DNA of 64,000 nucleotides from contig JACKQB010000005.1 in the NCBI GenBank assembly GCA_024233115.1, positions 186,001 through 250,000 of the forward strand, in the 5' to 3' direction. This document shows, piece after piece, positions 44,708 through 52,837 of this stretch. The DNA is from Akkermansiaceae bacterium. Lineage in GTDB: Bacteria > Verrucomicrobiota > Verrucomicrobiia > Verrucomicrobiales > Akkermansiaceae. The translations under genes and the position numbers were made by a program. A model generated the notes under the pieces. It was given only the letters and a program-made list of their open reading frames with translations. It ran no database searches and was not told the origin of the DNA. Numbering within the stretch: the first letter of the stretch is position 1; each line of letters starts with the position of its first letter.

Positions 44708-46201
44708 ATGAAAAGTTTAACCATCTATTTAACGACTCTTCTCTCGGGTCTCACGATGCTTCCCTCCGGGGCAGCGGGCGACCCCAAGGGAGCGCAAGCT
44801 TCGAAAAGACCCAACATCGTCTTCATCCTCGCCGACGACCTCGGCTATGGGGAGCTTGGTTGTTACGGGCAGGAAAAAATCAAGACCCCGCACGTCGACC
44901 AGCTCTGCAAGGAGGGCATGAAGTTCACCCAGCACTACACCGGAGCCCCTGTCTGTGCCCCGGCCCGCTGTGTGCTGATGACCGGCAAGCACCTCGCCCA
45001 CGCCGAGATCCGCGGCAACAAGGACTCGGGAAACGGGAAGAAATTCCCCGGCCAGTGGCCGATTACCGACCAGGCGCTGACCATCGCTGAAGTTTTGCAA
45101 GCAGCCGGTTACACGACCGGTGCTTTTGGAAAATGGGGTCTTGGTCCCGCAGGCTCCAGTGGCGACCCTAACAAACAGGGCTTCGACCGCTATTACGGCT
45201 TTATTTGCCAGCGCAACGCCCACAGTTATTACCCGCCCTATCTGGACAGTGATGGCAAGGAAATCACCATCAACAAAAACCCGGTTCCCGGTCACCAGAA
45301 AAAGCCGACGGGTGAAATCATCGCCGACGACTACCGCGCCGAGAACTACGCCGGCGATCTGGTGCTGGCCGAAGCGCTCAAGTTCATCGACGCCAACAAG
45401 GACCGTCCCTTTTTCCTCTACCTTCCGTTTATCGAACCCCACGTCTCCATGCATCCGCCGCAGGAATGGGTCGACCGTTATCCCAAAGAGTGGGATAAAA
45501 AACCCTACCGGGGCACACGCGGATACATTCCCCACCCACGCCCACGGGCAGGTTATGCCGCGATGATCTCCGATCTCGATGAGCATGTTGGTGCTGTCAT
45601 GGACCGACTGAAAAAGTATCACCTGGAGAAAAACACCCTCGTCATTTTCACCTCCGACAACGGCGCTACCCATGATGTCGGCGGGGTGGACACCACCTTT
45701 TTCAACTCCGTGGCAGGTCTGCGCGGACTCAAGGGCAGTTGCTACGAAGGTGGAATCCGGGTTCCCTGCATCGTGCGGTGGCCTGGCCAGGTCGCCGCCG
45801 GAAGCAGCACCGACGCCGCCAGCTATTTCCCCGACTGGTTTCCTACCCTTGCAGAAATCGGCGGGGGCAGGATGCCTGCTGAAAAAACCGACGGTGTCAG
45901 CCTGACAGAACTCATCAAGGGCGGGGAAATGCCCAAGCGTCACGAGCCGATGATCTGGGATTTCCACGACTACGGCGGTATCATCGCGATTCGTGAAGGA
46001 AAATGGAAAGCGCTCCGCCGCGGGCTGTTAGCGAAAAAAGGTCCGGGTAACTGGGAGCTTTACGATATTGATGCTGATCCAAACGAAAAAAGCAACCTCG
46101 CCAACAGCCATCCCGAGGTGGTGCAGCGTCTGGAAAAAATCTGGCTCAAGACCCGCATCCCCGAGCCAGACTTCCCCGTCCCGCTAATCGACAAAAAGTA
46201 G
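44708..46201 (+). CDS. Secreted S1 family sulfatase
   Basis: 497 residues; signal peptide IYLTTLLSGLTMLPSGAAG. N-terminal metal site PNIVFILADDLGYGELGCYG, sulfatase signature C83-A-P-A-R (with Cys83 to be converted to formylglycine) followed by CVLMTGK, FTSDNGATHDVGG, GLRGLKGSCYEGGIRVPCIVRWPG. The C-terminal ELYDIDADPNEKSNLA is typical. It should remove sulfate esters from sugars. Its stop codon TAG is the first of two AAGTAGGAC occurrences that lead into the REP-like repeat at 46209. Confidence 0.94.
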   Translation: MKSLTIYLTTLLSGLTMLPSGAAGDPKGAQASKRPNIVFILADDLGYGELGCYGQEKIKTPHVDQLCKEGMKFTQHYTGAPVCAPARCVLMTGKHLAHAEIRGNKDSGNGKKFPGQWPITDQALTIAEVLQAAGYTTGAFGKWGLGPAGSSGDPNKQGFDRYYGFICQRNAHSYYPPYLDSDGKEITINKNPVPGHQKKPTGEIIADDYRAENYAGDLVLAEALKFIDANKDRPFFLYLPFIEPHVSMHPPQEWVDRYPKEWDKKPYRGTRGYIPHPRPRAGYAAMISDLDEHVGAVMDRLKKYHLEKNTLVIFTSDNGATHDVGGVDTTFFNSVAGLRGLKGSCYEGGIRVPCIVRWPGQVAAGSSTDAASYFPDWFPTLAEIGGGRMPAEKTDGVSLTELIKGGEMPKRHEPMIWDFHDYGGIIAIREGKWKALRRGLLAKKGPGNWELYDIDADPNEKSNLANSHPEVVQRLEKIWLKTRIPEPDFPVPLIDKK

Positions 46202-46208
46202 GACTAAA

Positions 46209-46292
46209 GTAGGACAGCTTTGCAAGCTGTCGGCAGGATGAGAGCAAAGGATCAGTGACATGGCCAGCCGACAGCTTGCAAAGCTGTCCTAC
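46209..46292. repeat. REP-like inverted repeat, copy A
   Basis: 84 bp with 26-bp arms starting GTAGGACAGCTTTGCAAGC (46209 onward) and the complement ending at 46292, separated by about 32 bp. Each arm is itself largely palindromic (GACAGCTTTGCAAGCTGTC). The copy at 47277-47360 is nearly identical. REP-type repeats of this kind are moved by RAYT transposases; none is in the window. Confidence 0.8.
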
Positions 46293-46391
46293 CGCCGGAA
46301 TTCCACCCCGCCTCCCGGAAGTGAGCCTAGATGGTAAACCGGGGAGTTTTCCCTCCCCGAATACCGTGGTATAAAAAAATCAAAAAAACCC

Positions 46392-46461
46392 TTGACCTGG
46401 TGGTTTTTTTATTTAGGAACGACACTACAGGTTCGGATTGTGTTGCGTGTGATGGCATGCA
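46392..46461 (+). promoter_or_regulatory. Promoter and conserved leader of PEP-CTERM gene 46503
   Basis: TTGACC (46392-46397), 16-bp spacer, TAGGAA (46414-46419). The leader segment 46430-46461 matches 49599-49630 at 24 of 32 positions, and all eight differences are transitions. A CCAAACCAAT-rich stretch follows up to the ATG. Confidence 0.6.
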
Positions 46462-46502
46462 TCTGAGAACCACAAGCCAAACCAATAACAAGCCAAACCA
46501 AT

Positions 46503-47189
46503 ATGATGAAAAAAACAACACATACCCATTTGTTCACCCTGGCCGCGAGCTTCTCCCTTGCCGTGGCCGCCCAGGGTGCCGTTCTCTACACGGCCGATTT
46601 TACAGACGGCCTCAACCCTTTTAATGGAGGGTCGGTGTCCGGCGGCCAATACTCTACTGCTGACCAGTATAACGCGCAGGTTGTCACGCCCAATCCTGGC
46701 GTTCCGGGGGGCGATGTCATCACCTTGGAGTTTGATGTCACCTATCAGGCGGATGGAAGCCCCAACTTTTACGGGGGCTTGGAGAACGACACCAGCCGCA
46801 CTAACTTCGTCCCCGGCCAAATAGGGATACAAAACTCCGATTGGAGACTGCGCGATTTTACGGGTGCGTCGACGCTTGTCGCCCATGGCCTGACCACGGG
46901 TGGTACGAACCGCACGGATCGTTTCCGGCTTGTCTATGATTTCACTGCTGGCACGATGGCTGCGTCATTCGACGATGGTGCCGACGGCTCGGGCTGGGCT
47001 GCCATTACCACCATCAATACGAACTTCACAGGAGATGAGTCCAATGTGACAGGTGTGTATCTGCGCGGAGGTTCTGGAACGGCTGTGTTTGACAACCTGC
47101 TCGTGTTTGACAATACGGTAGTGCCCGAGCCCGCCTCCGGCACGCTGCTTCTGCTCGCCGGTGCCTTCCTCATGCGCCGCCGTCGCTAA
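46503..47189 (+). CDS. PEP-CTERM protein
   Basis: 228 residues; signal peptide THLFTLAASFSLAVAAQGA. The mature start VLYTADFTDGLNPFNGGSVSGG is a LamG-type lectin-like pattern, with later strands NFYGGLENDTSRTNF and VYLRGGSGTAVFDNLLVFD. The tail is VVPEPASGTLLLLAGAFLMRRRR. It shares promoter and leader with the PEP-CTERM gene at 49665, and is bracketed by the two REP-like repeats. Glycan binding is inferred. Confidence 0.88.
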   Translation: MMKKTTHTHLFTLAASFSLAVAAQGAVLYTADFTDGLNPFNGGSVSGGQYSTADQYNAQVVTPNPGVPGGDVITLEFDVTYQADGSPNFYGGLENDTSRTNFVPGQIGIQNSDWRLRDFTGASTLVAHGLTTGGTNRTDRFRLVYDFTAGTMAASFDDGADGSGWAAITTINTNFTGDESNVTGVYLRGGSGTAVFDNLLVFDNTVVPEPASGTLLLLAGAFLMRRRR

Positions 47190-47213
47190 CAGGAAAACCT
47201 TTACCGATCACAA

Positions 47214-47244
47214 AACACTACCGGGAAACCGGTGGTGTTTTTTT
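47214..47244 (+). terminator. Rho-independent terminator of PEP-CTERM gene 46503
   Basis: Stem AACACTACCGG / CCGGTGGTGTT (11 bp, one G-U) with a GAAA tetraloop and a run of seven T. Confidence 0.88.
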
Positions 47245-47276
47245 GTAGTCGTATCCCTGAAGAAGCAGGTCAAAAA

Positions 47277-47360
47277 GTAGGACAGCTTTGCAAGCTGTCG
47301 GCAGGATAGGGGCAAAGGATGAGTGATATGGCCAGCCGACAGCTTGCAAAGCCGTCCTAC
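47277..47360. repeat. REP-like inverted repeat, copy B
   Basis: 84 bp, nearly identical to 46209-46292 (one mismatch in the right arm, CCGTCC for CTGTCC). Its last bases contain the stop codon of the GH110 remnant on the minus strand. Confidence 0.8.
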
Positions 47361-47668
47361 TTTCGATACTCCACCCCGTCCTCCGGGGTGAGTTGGAGGT
47401 CGAACACCTTGTCCCGGCTCCATGGCCGTGGTGCGTTGATCACCCGGTTACCTGTCACTTTAACGTCCGTGCAGCGGCGGAGGATGAAGGGCGGTTGCTT
47501 CCACGCCTTGTAGTCGTTGTTATAACGAATGGTGTTGTTAGAAAAAACAAGCCCCCGCGTGGAGATGGCGAAGACGAGCGGCACGTCGAAGGTATCAAAG
47601 CGATTGCCCTCGATCCTCAGATGGCGGTGGTAATAGTCCGTCTGCCCCTTGAGGTCGGGGACCCCCCG
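47357..47668 (-). pseudogene. C-terminal remnant of a GH110-type beta-helix galactosidase
   Basis: About 104 codons read GVPDLKGQTDYYHRHLRIEGNRF ... FSNNTIRYNNDYKAW ... VTGNRVI, the right-handed beta-helix end of a family 110 galactosidase. The N-terminal ~500 residues and signal peptide are missing. The stop is inside the REP-like copy B. A 5'-complete GH110 gene starts at 63242, so this may be a relic of a paralog or of a rearrangement. Confidence 0.65.
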
Positions 47669-47886
47669 GGAAAACTGAGATGATCGCATTGGTCGCACTA
47701 CAGCACAGACCTTTCACCATTTCACCATGGTCCTTTTACGATGCAATCAGAGACATGTCTGAAGGTCGCTTTCATACAATGGGTTCTGCACCGTTCAATG
47801 GCCGTGGTCATGATGGACCGCGTGTGGAAATCATTTTTCAGAAAAAACTTGAGCTGCTGCTAATCGTGTCTATAGATACCAAGCGT

Positions 47887-49242
47887 ATGAGAGGTCATTT
47901 AAACCGCCGAAAATTCATCGGCACAATGGGGCTGGCCGCAGCAAGTGGCGTGGTGCCAACACTCGGGGCATCCGCCCATAAGAACAGTAAGCTCCGTATC
48001 CTTCAAGTAGGGGTTGGTGGCATGATGGGGGGGGTGGACAGGCAAGGCCTGATAGGACATCCCAAAGTGGAGTTCGCCGGTCTCTGTGACATCAATAAAA
48101 ACAATCTCGATGCCGTCAGCAGGCAGATCCCGAAGGCAAAAACCTACTCCGACTGCCGGGACGCCTACGAAAAGGATCTTGACGACTACGATGCCGTCCT
48201 GATTTGCACCCCGGACCACGCCCACGCGCTGTTTGCCCTGCACGCACTGGCCAATGACAAACATCTCTTCCTGCAAAAACCCGTCGTGCACCAGCTGGAG
48301 GAAGTCGGCATGCTGAAAAAAGCGCTCGCTGCCAAACCCGGCCTGGTCACCCAGATGGGCAACCAGCGCTCGGCCCATACCGGTAGAAACCAGGCAATCG
48401 CGATCTTGAAATCCGGCACCCTGGGCAAGGTCAAATCAGCATGGGCCTGGATCAATCACACGATGGAGCGATCCCGTTTCGATCAGGCATGGATCGAAAA
48501 ATACCCTGTTACCAACCCCATTCCCAAACACATGAGCTGGGATCTCTGGAAAAACGGCTGCAAGGAGAATGTCCCCTACAGCGATGACTTAACCCACATC
48601 AAGTGGCGCAGTTACTGGGAGTTCGGCAGCGGGGATTTAGGCGACTGGTGTTGTCACCTGCTGGACATCATCTACCTCGCCCTGGATCTCGATGTGCCGA
48701 TTGCCGTGCAGACGGATACCCCCATGGCATCCAACGCGGTCGGGCACTCGACCTATAACCATTCCCGCATCACCTTCAACCCAACCGCCTACACAACAGC
48801 TGGAAATTTCATCGTCCACTACAGCGATGCCGCCCACCCGCCGTGCGCGCAAACCGGCCTGCCACCCGGAACCAGATTCGGCAATTGTTACACCCTCTTC
48901 GCCTGCGAGAACGGGACCCTTGTGGTCAGTGCCGACGGCGATATCAGCATTTTCCAGAATGGTAAAAAGGTGGACCTGCCGCGCCCTGAGGTGGCTGGCC
49001 ACAGCCATTGGCATGACTGGGTGGACAACTGCCTGGGAGCTAAAAAGGAACTGCTCGGTCGACTTGACCTCGGGGTCCGCGTGACCGAAGCGGGGCAGCT
49101 CGCGGTCAAGGCAACCCGCTACCCGAACCGTGAGCTGGTGTGGAACTCGAAGGAGTGCCGCTTCAAAGACGACCCACCGAACAAAACAATTCTAAGGCGC
49201 AGCTACCGCGATGGCTTTAAACCGCCGGCGGAGTTTATCTAA
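47887..49242 (+). CDS. Tat-exported Gfo/Idh/MocA-family oxidoreductase
   Basis: 451 residues from ATG 47887. The N-terminus HLNRRKFIGTMGLAAASGVV is a twin-arginine (Tat) signal, so the protein is folded with its cofactor before export. NAD(P)-binding fold ILQVGVGGMMGGVDRQGLIGHPKVEFAGLCDINKNN, motif LQKPVVHQ (Lys-Pro of the family) and the large C-terminal beta domain with WRSYWEFGSGDLGDWCCHLLD. Such exported enzymes oxidise or isomerise sugars or cyclitols, and some act as NAD-dependent glycosidases (GH109-like). A specific substrate is not visible. Located in the sulfatase/glycosidase region. Confidence 0.9.
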   Translation: MRGHLNRRKFIGTMGLAAASGVVPTLGASAHKNSKLRILQVGVGGMMGGVDRQGLIGHPKVEFAGLCDINKNNLDAVSRQIPKAKTYSDCRDAYEKDLDDYDAVLICTPDHAHALFALHALANDKHLFLQKPVVHQLEEVGMLKKALAAKPGLVTQMGNQRSAHTGRNQAIAILKSGTLGKVKSAWAWINHTMERSRFDQAWIEKYPVTNPIPKHMSWDLWKNGCKENVPYSDDLTHIKWRSYWEFGSGDLGDWCCHLLDIIYLALDLDVPIAVQTDTPMASNAVGHSTYNHSRITFNPTAYTTAGNFIVHYSDAAHPPCAQTGLPPGTRFGNCYTLFACENGTLVVSADGDISIFQNGKKVDLPRPEVAGHSHWHDWVDNCLGAKKELLGRLDLGVRVTEAGQLAVKATRYPNRELVWNSKECRFKDDPPNKTILRRSYRDGFKPPAEFI

Positions 49243-49325
49243 TCACCCGTTTGATGTTTTCCTGCCATCCGGAAGCTCCCCGGCCACTGTAGCTTTCCCC
49301 CCTCCGAACACCTTGACCCCTACCC

Positions 49326-49535
49326 CTGGGCGATCAAGCTCGGGAGATGTTAACAAAGAGAGTTTTGATGAGACCGCGAAATACGCGAAATACGCGAAAT
49401 TTTCCTATCCTGATACCTTACACAGAGCGACTCTCGATGAGGGTTTCGGTAAGATCTGTAGAAATGCACCTGAAAACATCCTCTTTTTCGCGTATTTGGC
49501 GTATTTCGCGGTAAAAAAAACCTCCGATCGCCTGG
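49326..49535 (-). mobile_element. MITE-like element, copy 2, opposite orientation
   Basis: About 210 bp, close to the reverse complement of the copy at 16563-16764. The left end is the exact 19-bp terminal repeat CTGGGCGATCAAGCTCGGG; the right end has decayed (GATCGCCTGG remains). It has one more CGCGAAATA-type unit than copy 1. CCTTGACCCC flanks it at 49311-49320 and 49536-49545, a 10-bp direct repeat again, though the left one is separated from the terminal repeat by 5 bp. It lies directly upstream of a PEP-CTERM promoter, as copy 1 does. Confidence 0.82.
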
Positions 49536-49558
49536 CCTTGACCCCCCCAAAAAAAACC

Positions 49559-49630
49559 TTGACTGGAAACGTGTCTATGTTTTAGAAACGTCTCTGAAGG
49601 TTTGAATTGTGTCGCATACGATGGCACACA
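49559..49630 (+). promoter_or_regulatory. Promoter and conserved leader of PEP-CTERM gene 49665
   Basis: TTGACT (49559-49564), 18-bp spacer, TAGAAA (49583-49588), then the leader 49599-49630 shared with 46430-46461. From about 49636 to the ATG the leader is a tandem AAACC repeat. Confidence 0.6.
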
Positions 49631-49664
49631 CCCATAAACCAAACCAAACCAAACCAAACCAACC

Positions 49665-50414
49665 ATGAAAACAACATCCCGCACACAATCCATGCTTCTG
49701 GCGTGTTCCGTAGCCGCGTCTGGCGCGGCATTCGGCGCCACGAGTTTTACCGATGCCTTCACCGGCGGTGCTTCCGCCAACTGGGATAACCCCGCTGCCG
49801 CCGATTATACAAACAACGATGCCGCGTTCCAGGGCGCTGATGGAAATAACCGCACCTACCTTCGCACGACGGCCGCCGACTACAACACCGTCGATTTCGT
49901 CGCCACAATCGATCTGACCCGCGGCAACGGTAGCGGCGGCTCGGGCTGCTCCTTCTTTGGCATCGGCAATGGCGAGGGAACGGCTTCCGCTCCTCCCTAC
50001 TGGGGCGAGCCCACCTCGGGAGAAGCCATCCTCATCCGGCTCAACACCAATGGCTGGAGCAGCAGACTCGGTGATATTTACCAGAACTACTCGGCAACCG
50101 GTTTTACGGACCCCAACAACGCCGTGGCAGCCGACACCCCTCTTTCGATCCAGATGACCTACGTGGCGGCCACCGGCACCGCGACCTTCGTCCTGGACAC
50201 CGATGGAAACGGGTTTGACGGGTCGGATCCCACCTATTCCCAAAGCAACACGAACCTGACCCCAACCACTTCCCGCATTTTCTTCGGCGGGAGCTATGGA
50301 ACAACGGGCGGGTCCGTTGGCGACAACTTCTCGGTCACCATCATCCCGGAACCCTCCTCTGCGGCCCTGCTCGCCCTGGGCGGCCTCGCCCTCCTGCGCC
50401 GTCGGCGTGGGTAG
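49665..50414 (+). CDS. PEP-CTERM protein
   Basis: 249 residues; signal peptide SMLLACSVAASGAAFG. The mature region is a LamG/lectin-like beta protein (SFTDAFTGGASANWDNPAAADYTNNDAAF, CSFFGIGNGEGTASAPPYW, IFFGGSYGTTGGSVGDNFSV). The tail is IIPEPSSAALLALGGLALLRRRRG. Expressed from the same promoter/leader type as the gene at 46503. Terminator hairpin follows. Confidence 0.88.
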   Translation: MKTTSRTQSMLLACSVAASGAAFGATSFTDAFTGGASANWDNPAAADYTNNDAAFQGADGNNRTYLRTTAADYNTVDFVATIDLTRGNGSGGSGCSFFGIGNGEGTASAPPYWGEPTSGEAILIRLNTNGWSSRLGDIYQNYSATGFTDPNNAVAADTPLSIQMTYVAATGTATFVLDTDGNGFDGSDPTYSQSNTNLTPTTSRIFFGGSYGTTGGSVGDNFSVTIIPEPSSAALLALGGLALLRRRRG

Positions 50415-50469
50415 TATGTCCGCTACGTGGGGTTTGCAAGAACCGCATGACACGTTGATTCACAAATAG

Positions 50470-50497
50470 CCCCGGTTCATGGAAGTGAACCGGGGTT
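50470..50497 (+). terminator. Terminator hairpin after PEP-CTERM gene 49665
   Basis: Arms CCCCGGTTCA (50470-50479) and TGAACCGGGG (50486-50495), perfect 10-bp stem, 6-nt loop; only a short TT follows. Confidence 0.65.
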
Positions 50498-50599
50498 CTG
50501 GCAGCGGGTTTTAGCAGCACTATGGGACGAGCAGCACCATGGGACAGACCTTTAACGACGTTTAACCAATCGGAATTCCTTTCAACAAGCGTCAACCGT

Positions 50600-52837
50600 A
50601 TGTTCAGGCATTGCCTCATCACCATCGTATCCGCCGCGGCGACCTTGAGCCATCTCGGCGCGGCGGAGAATCATCAAGTGCCTGAGGCAAGCGCGATTCA
50701 GTCGGCGGCGGAAGGGCTGGTCAAGCGCGTTGTCGCTGAGTGCGCGGGGGGATTTGTCGTCGAGGTCATTCCCGCTGACGCCGGCAAGAATGTTTTTGAG
50801 GTGGAGTCCAAGGACGGCAAGATCGTTTTGCGTGGCGACAACGGGGTCAGTATCGCTTCGGCACTCAATTACTATTTGAAAAAATACGCCCAATGCCATC
50901 TTTCCTGGTGCGGGGATCAGCTGGACCTGCCCGACCCCTTGCCGACCGTGCCCGCCAAAGAGCGCGTGGTCAATCCGCATCGCTACCGCGTGATGTTCAA
51001 CTACTGCACCTACAATTACACCTGCTCGTGGTGGGGCTGGGAACGCTGGGAACGCGAGCTGGACTTTCTCGCCATGAACGGCATCAACACGCCGCTGGGT
51101 GTGCTCGGCATCGAGGCTGTCTGGTATAACACCCTGCTCAAACACGGCTTCAGCGACGCGGAGGCGCGGGCGTTTTTGGTGGGGCCCGCTTACTTTGCGT
51201 GGCAGTGGATGACCAACATCGAAGGCCACTGCGGGCCGCTGCCCAAAAGCTGGATCGACGCCCGCGTGCAGCTCGGGAAACTTTGGTTCGCCCGCGCGCG
51301 CGCACTCGGCATGACCCCGATTCGGCAAGGCTTCTCTGGCAATGTGCCGCGCTTGCTGAAGGAAAAAATGCCCAAGGCCTCAATCGCCCTGCAGCCGCCT
51401 TGGTGCGGGTTCACGGGTTCGGCGCAACTCGACCCGACGGATCCCTTTTTCAAAAAAATCGGCAAAACTTTTCTGGAGGAAAACATCCGCCTCTTCGGTG
51501 CCGAGGATCACCTCTGGGCGGCGGATCCCTTTCACGAATCCGAGCCACCGCAGGGAGGGTCGGAGTATCTCGACGCCGTGGGCAAGACGATCTTTGCCCT
51601 CATGCAGGAAGTCGATCCGCAAGCGATTTGGGCGATGCAGGCGTGGTCAATCCGCGAGCACATCGCCTGTGCTGTGCCGAAGGGAAAGCTGCTAGTGCTT
51701 GACCTCGGCGGTGGCAGGAATAACTTTTGGGGGCACGACTTTGTGAAGGGGCAGTTGCACAACTTCGGCGGCCGCATCAACCTGCACGGCGACTTGCGCG
51801 ACATTTGCAGCAACCGCTTTGCCGCCGCCGCCAAAGAAATTCCGCAATGCAAGGGCATGGGTTTGTTCCCCGAAGCCATCATGCAGAACCCCGTTTTCTA
51901 TGACTGCGTCTTTGATATGATTTGGCGCGATGCCCCCGCCGAGCTGGAAAACTGGCTCGACGCCTACACGCAGCGCCGCTACGGAAGCGACTCGGCAAAC
52001 GCCAAGGCCGCTTGGAAAATTTTGTCGGATGGTCCTTACCGTCGCGGCACCAGTGGAGTCGAAAATAGCTCGATGATCGCCGCGCGTCCCGCACTCAGCG
52101 CGAAGAAATCCGGACCCAACAACGGCTTTGCCATTCCTTACGAGCCGCAGGATCTGGTAGCGGCACTCGACTTGTTGCTCAAGGACGCCGACAAACTCGG
52201 AAACACCGACACCTACCGCTACGATGTGGTGGACATCATGCGCCAGATTCTCTCCAACTACGCCCAAGTCCTGCATCGCGAAATCCGCGAGGCGTATCAA
52301 AAGAAAGACAAGGCACTTTTCAAAACCAAGACCGCCGCCTTCTACGCGCTCTTGGAAGACGCCGACCGCCTCTTGGCGACGCGCTCGGAATTTCTTTTTG
52401 GCAAATGGCTGGCAGACGCCCGCGCCTGCGGAACTTCTCCCGAAGAAAAAGCACTCTACGCCCACAACGCCGCGATGCTGGTGACCCTCTGGGGGCCCGA
52501 CGAGGGGAAAAACGGAGGTGAGGCTCAGATTTTCGATTACTCCTGGCGCGAGTGGTCCGGCCTCATCAGCCGCTACTACCTGCCGCGCTGGCAAAAGTTT
52601 TACACGATGCTGGAAAGCTCCATCGAGCAAGGCAACTACCAAGACCCCGGCAAACAAGTCCACGGCCGCGAGTCGCTTCGCGCCAATGCCTTCTACGCCG
52701 AGCTCGCCACCTGGGAGATCGCCTTCGCCGCCCATCCTCCGCGCGACCTGCCGGCAGCAGCCCATGGCGACCCCGTCGCCGTGACCCGCGCATTGTTCAA
52801 AAAATACCGCCCACATATTCACGCAAATCCATCATGA
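50600..52837 (+). CDS. Secreted GH89 alpha-N-acetylglucosaminidase (NAGLU)
   Basis: 745 residues from ATG 50600 (MFRHCLITIVSAAATLSHLGAAE signal peptide). The N-terminal domain is followed by the GH89 barrel: RYRVMFNYCTYNYTCSWWGWERWERELDFLAMNGIN, WADPFHESEPP-type motif (ADPFHE313) carrying the general acid, and GLFPE425AIMQNP with the nucleophile by alignment with human NAGLU. The all-alpha C-terminal domain completes the length. It should release terminal alpha-linked N-acetylglucosamine, as capping O-glycans and heparan-type chains. The next gene overlaps its stop by ATGA. Confidence 0.94.
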   Translation: MFRHCLITIVSAAATLSHLGAAENHQVPEASAIQSAAEGLVKRVVAECAGGFVVEVIPADAGKNVFEVESKDGKIVLRGDNGVSIASALNYYLKKYAQCHLSWCGDQLDLPDPLPTVPAKERVVNPHRYRVMFNYCTYNYTCSWWGWERWERELDFLAMNGINTPLGVLGIEAVWYNTLLKHGFSDAEARAFLVGPAYFAWQWMTNIEGHCGPLPKSWIDARVQLGKLWFARARALGMTPIRQGFSGNVPRLLKEKMPKASIALQPPWCGFTGSAQLDPTDPFFKKIGKTFLEENIRLFGAEDHLWAADPFHESEPPQGGSEYLDAVGKTIFALMQEVDPQAIWAMQAWSIREHIACAVPKGKLLVLDLGGGRNNFWGHDFVKGQLHNFGGRINLHGDLRDICSNRFAAAAKEIPQCKGMGLFPEAIMQNPVFYDCVFDMIWRDAPAELENWLDAYTQRRYGSDSANAKAAWKILSDGPYRRGTSGVENSSMIAARPALSAKKSGPNNGFAIPYEPQDLVAALDLLLKDADKLGNTDTYRYDVVDIMRQILSNYAQVLHREIREAYQKKDKALFKTKTAAFYALLEDADRLLATRSEFLFGKWLADARACGTSPEEKALYAHNAAMLVTLWGPDEGKNGGEAQIFDYSWREWSGLISRYYLPRWQKFYTMLESSIEQGNYQDPGKQVHGRESLRANAFYAELATWEIAFAAHPPRDLPAAAHGDPVAVTRALFKKYRPHIHANPS

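Noticed and set aside
47680..47886. Extended N-terminus of the oxidoreductase
   Set aside because: The extra 69 codons precede a clear Tat signal (NRRKFIG) and read as non-coding sequence.
16443..49560. MITE and REP units as a CRISPR array
   Set aside because: The repeats are dispersed single units, not regularly spaced with unique spacers, and no cas gene is present.
52552..52833. Longer start for the DUF5703-type protein
   Set aside because: The extension is shadow of the GH89 gene; a signal peptide starts only at ATG 52834.
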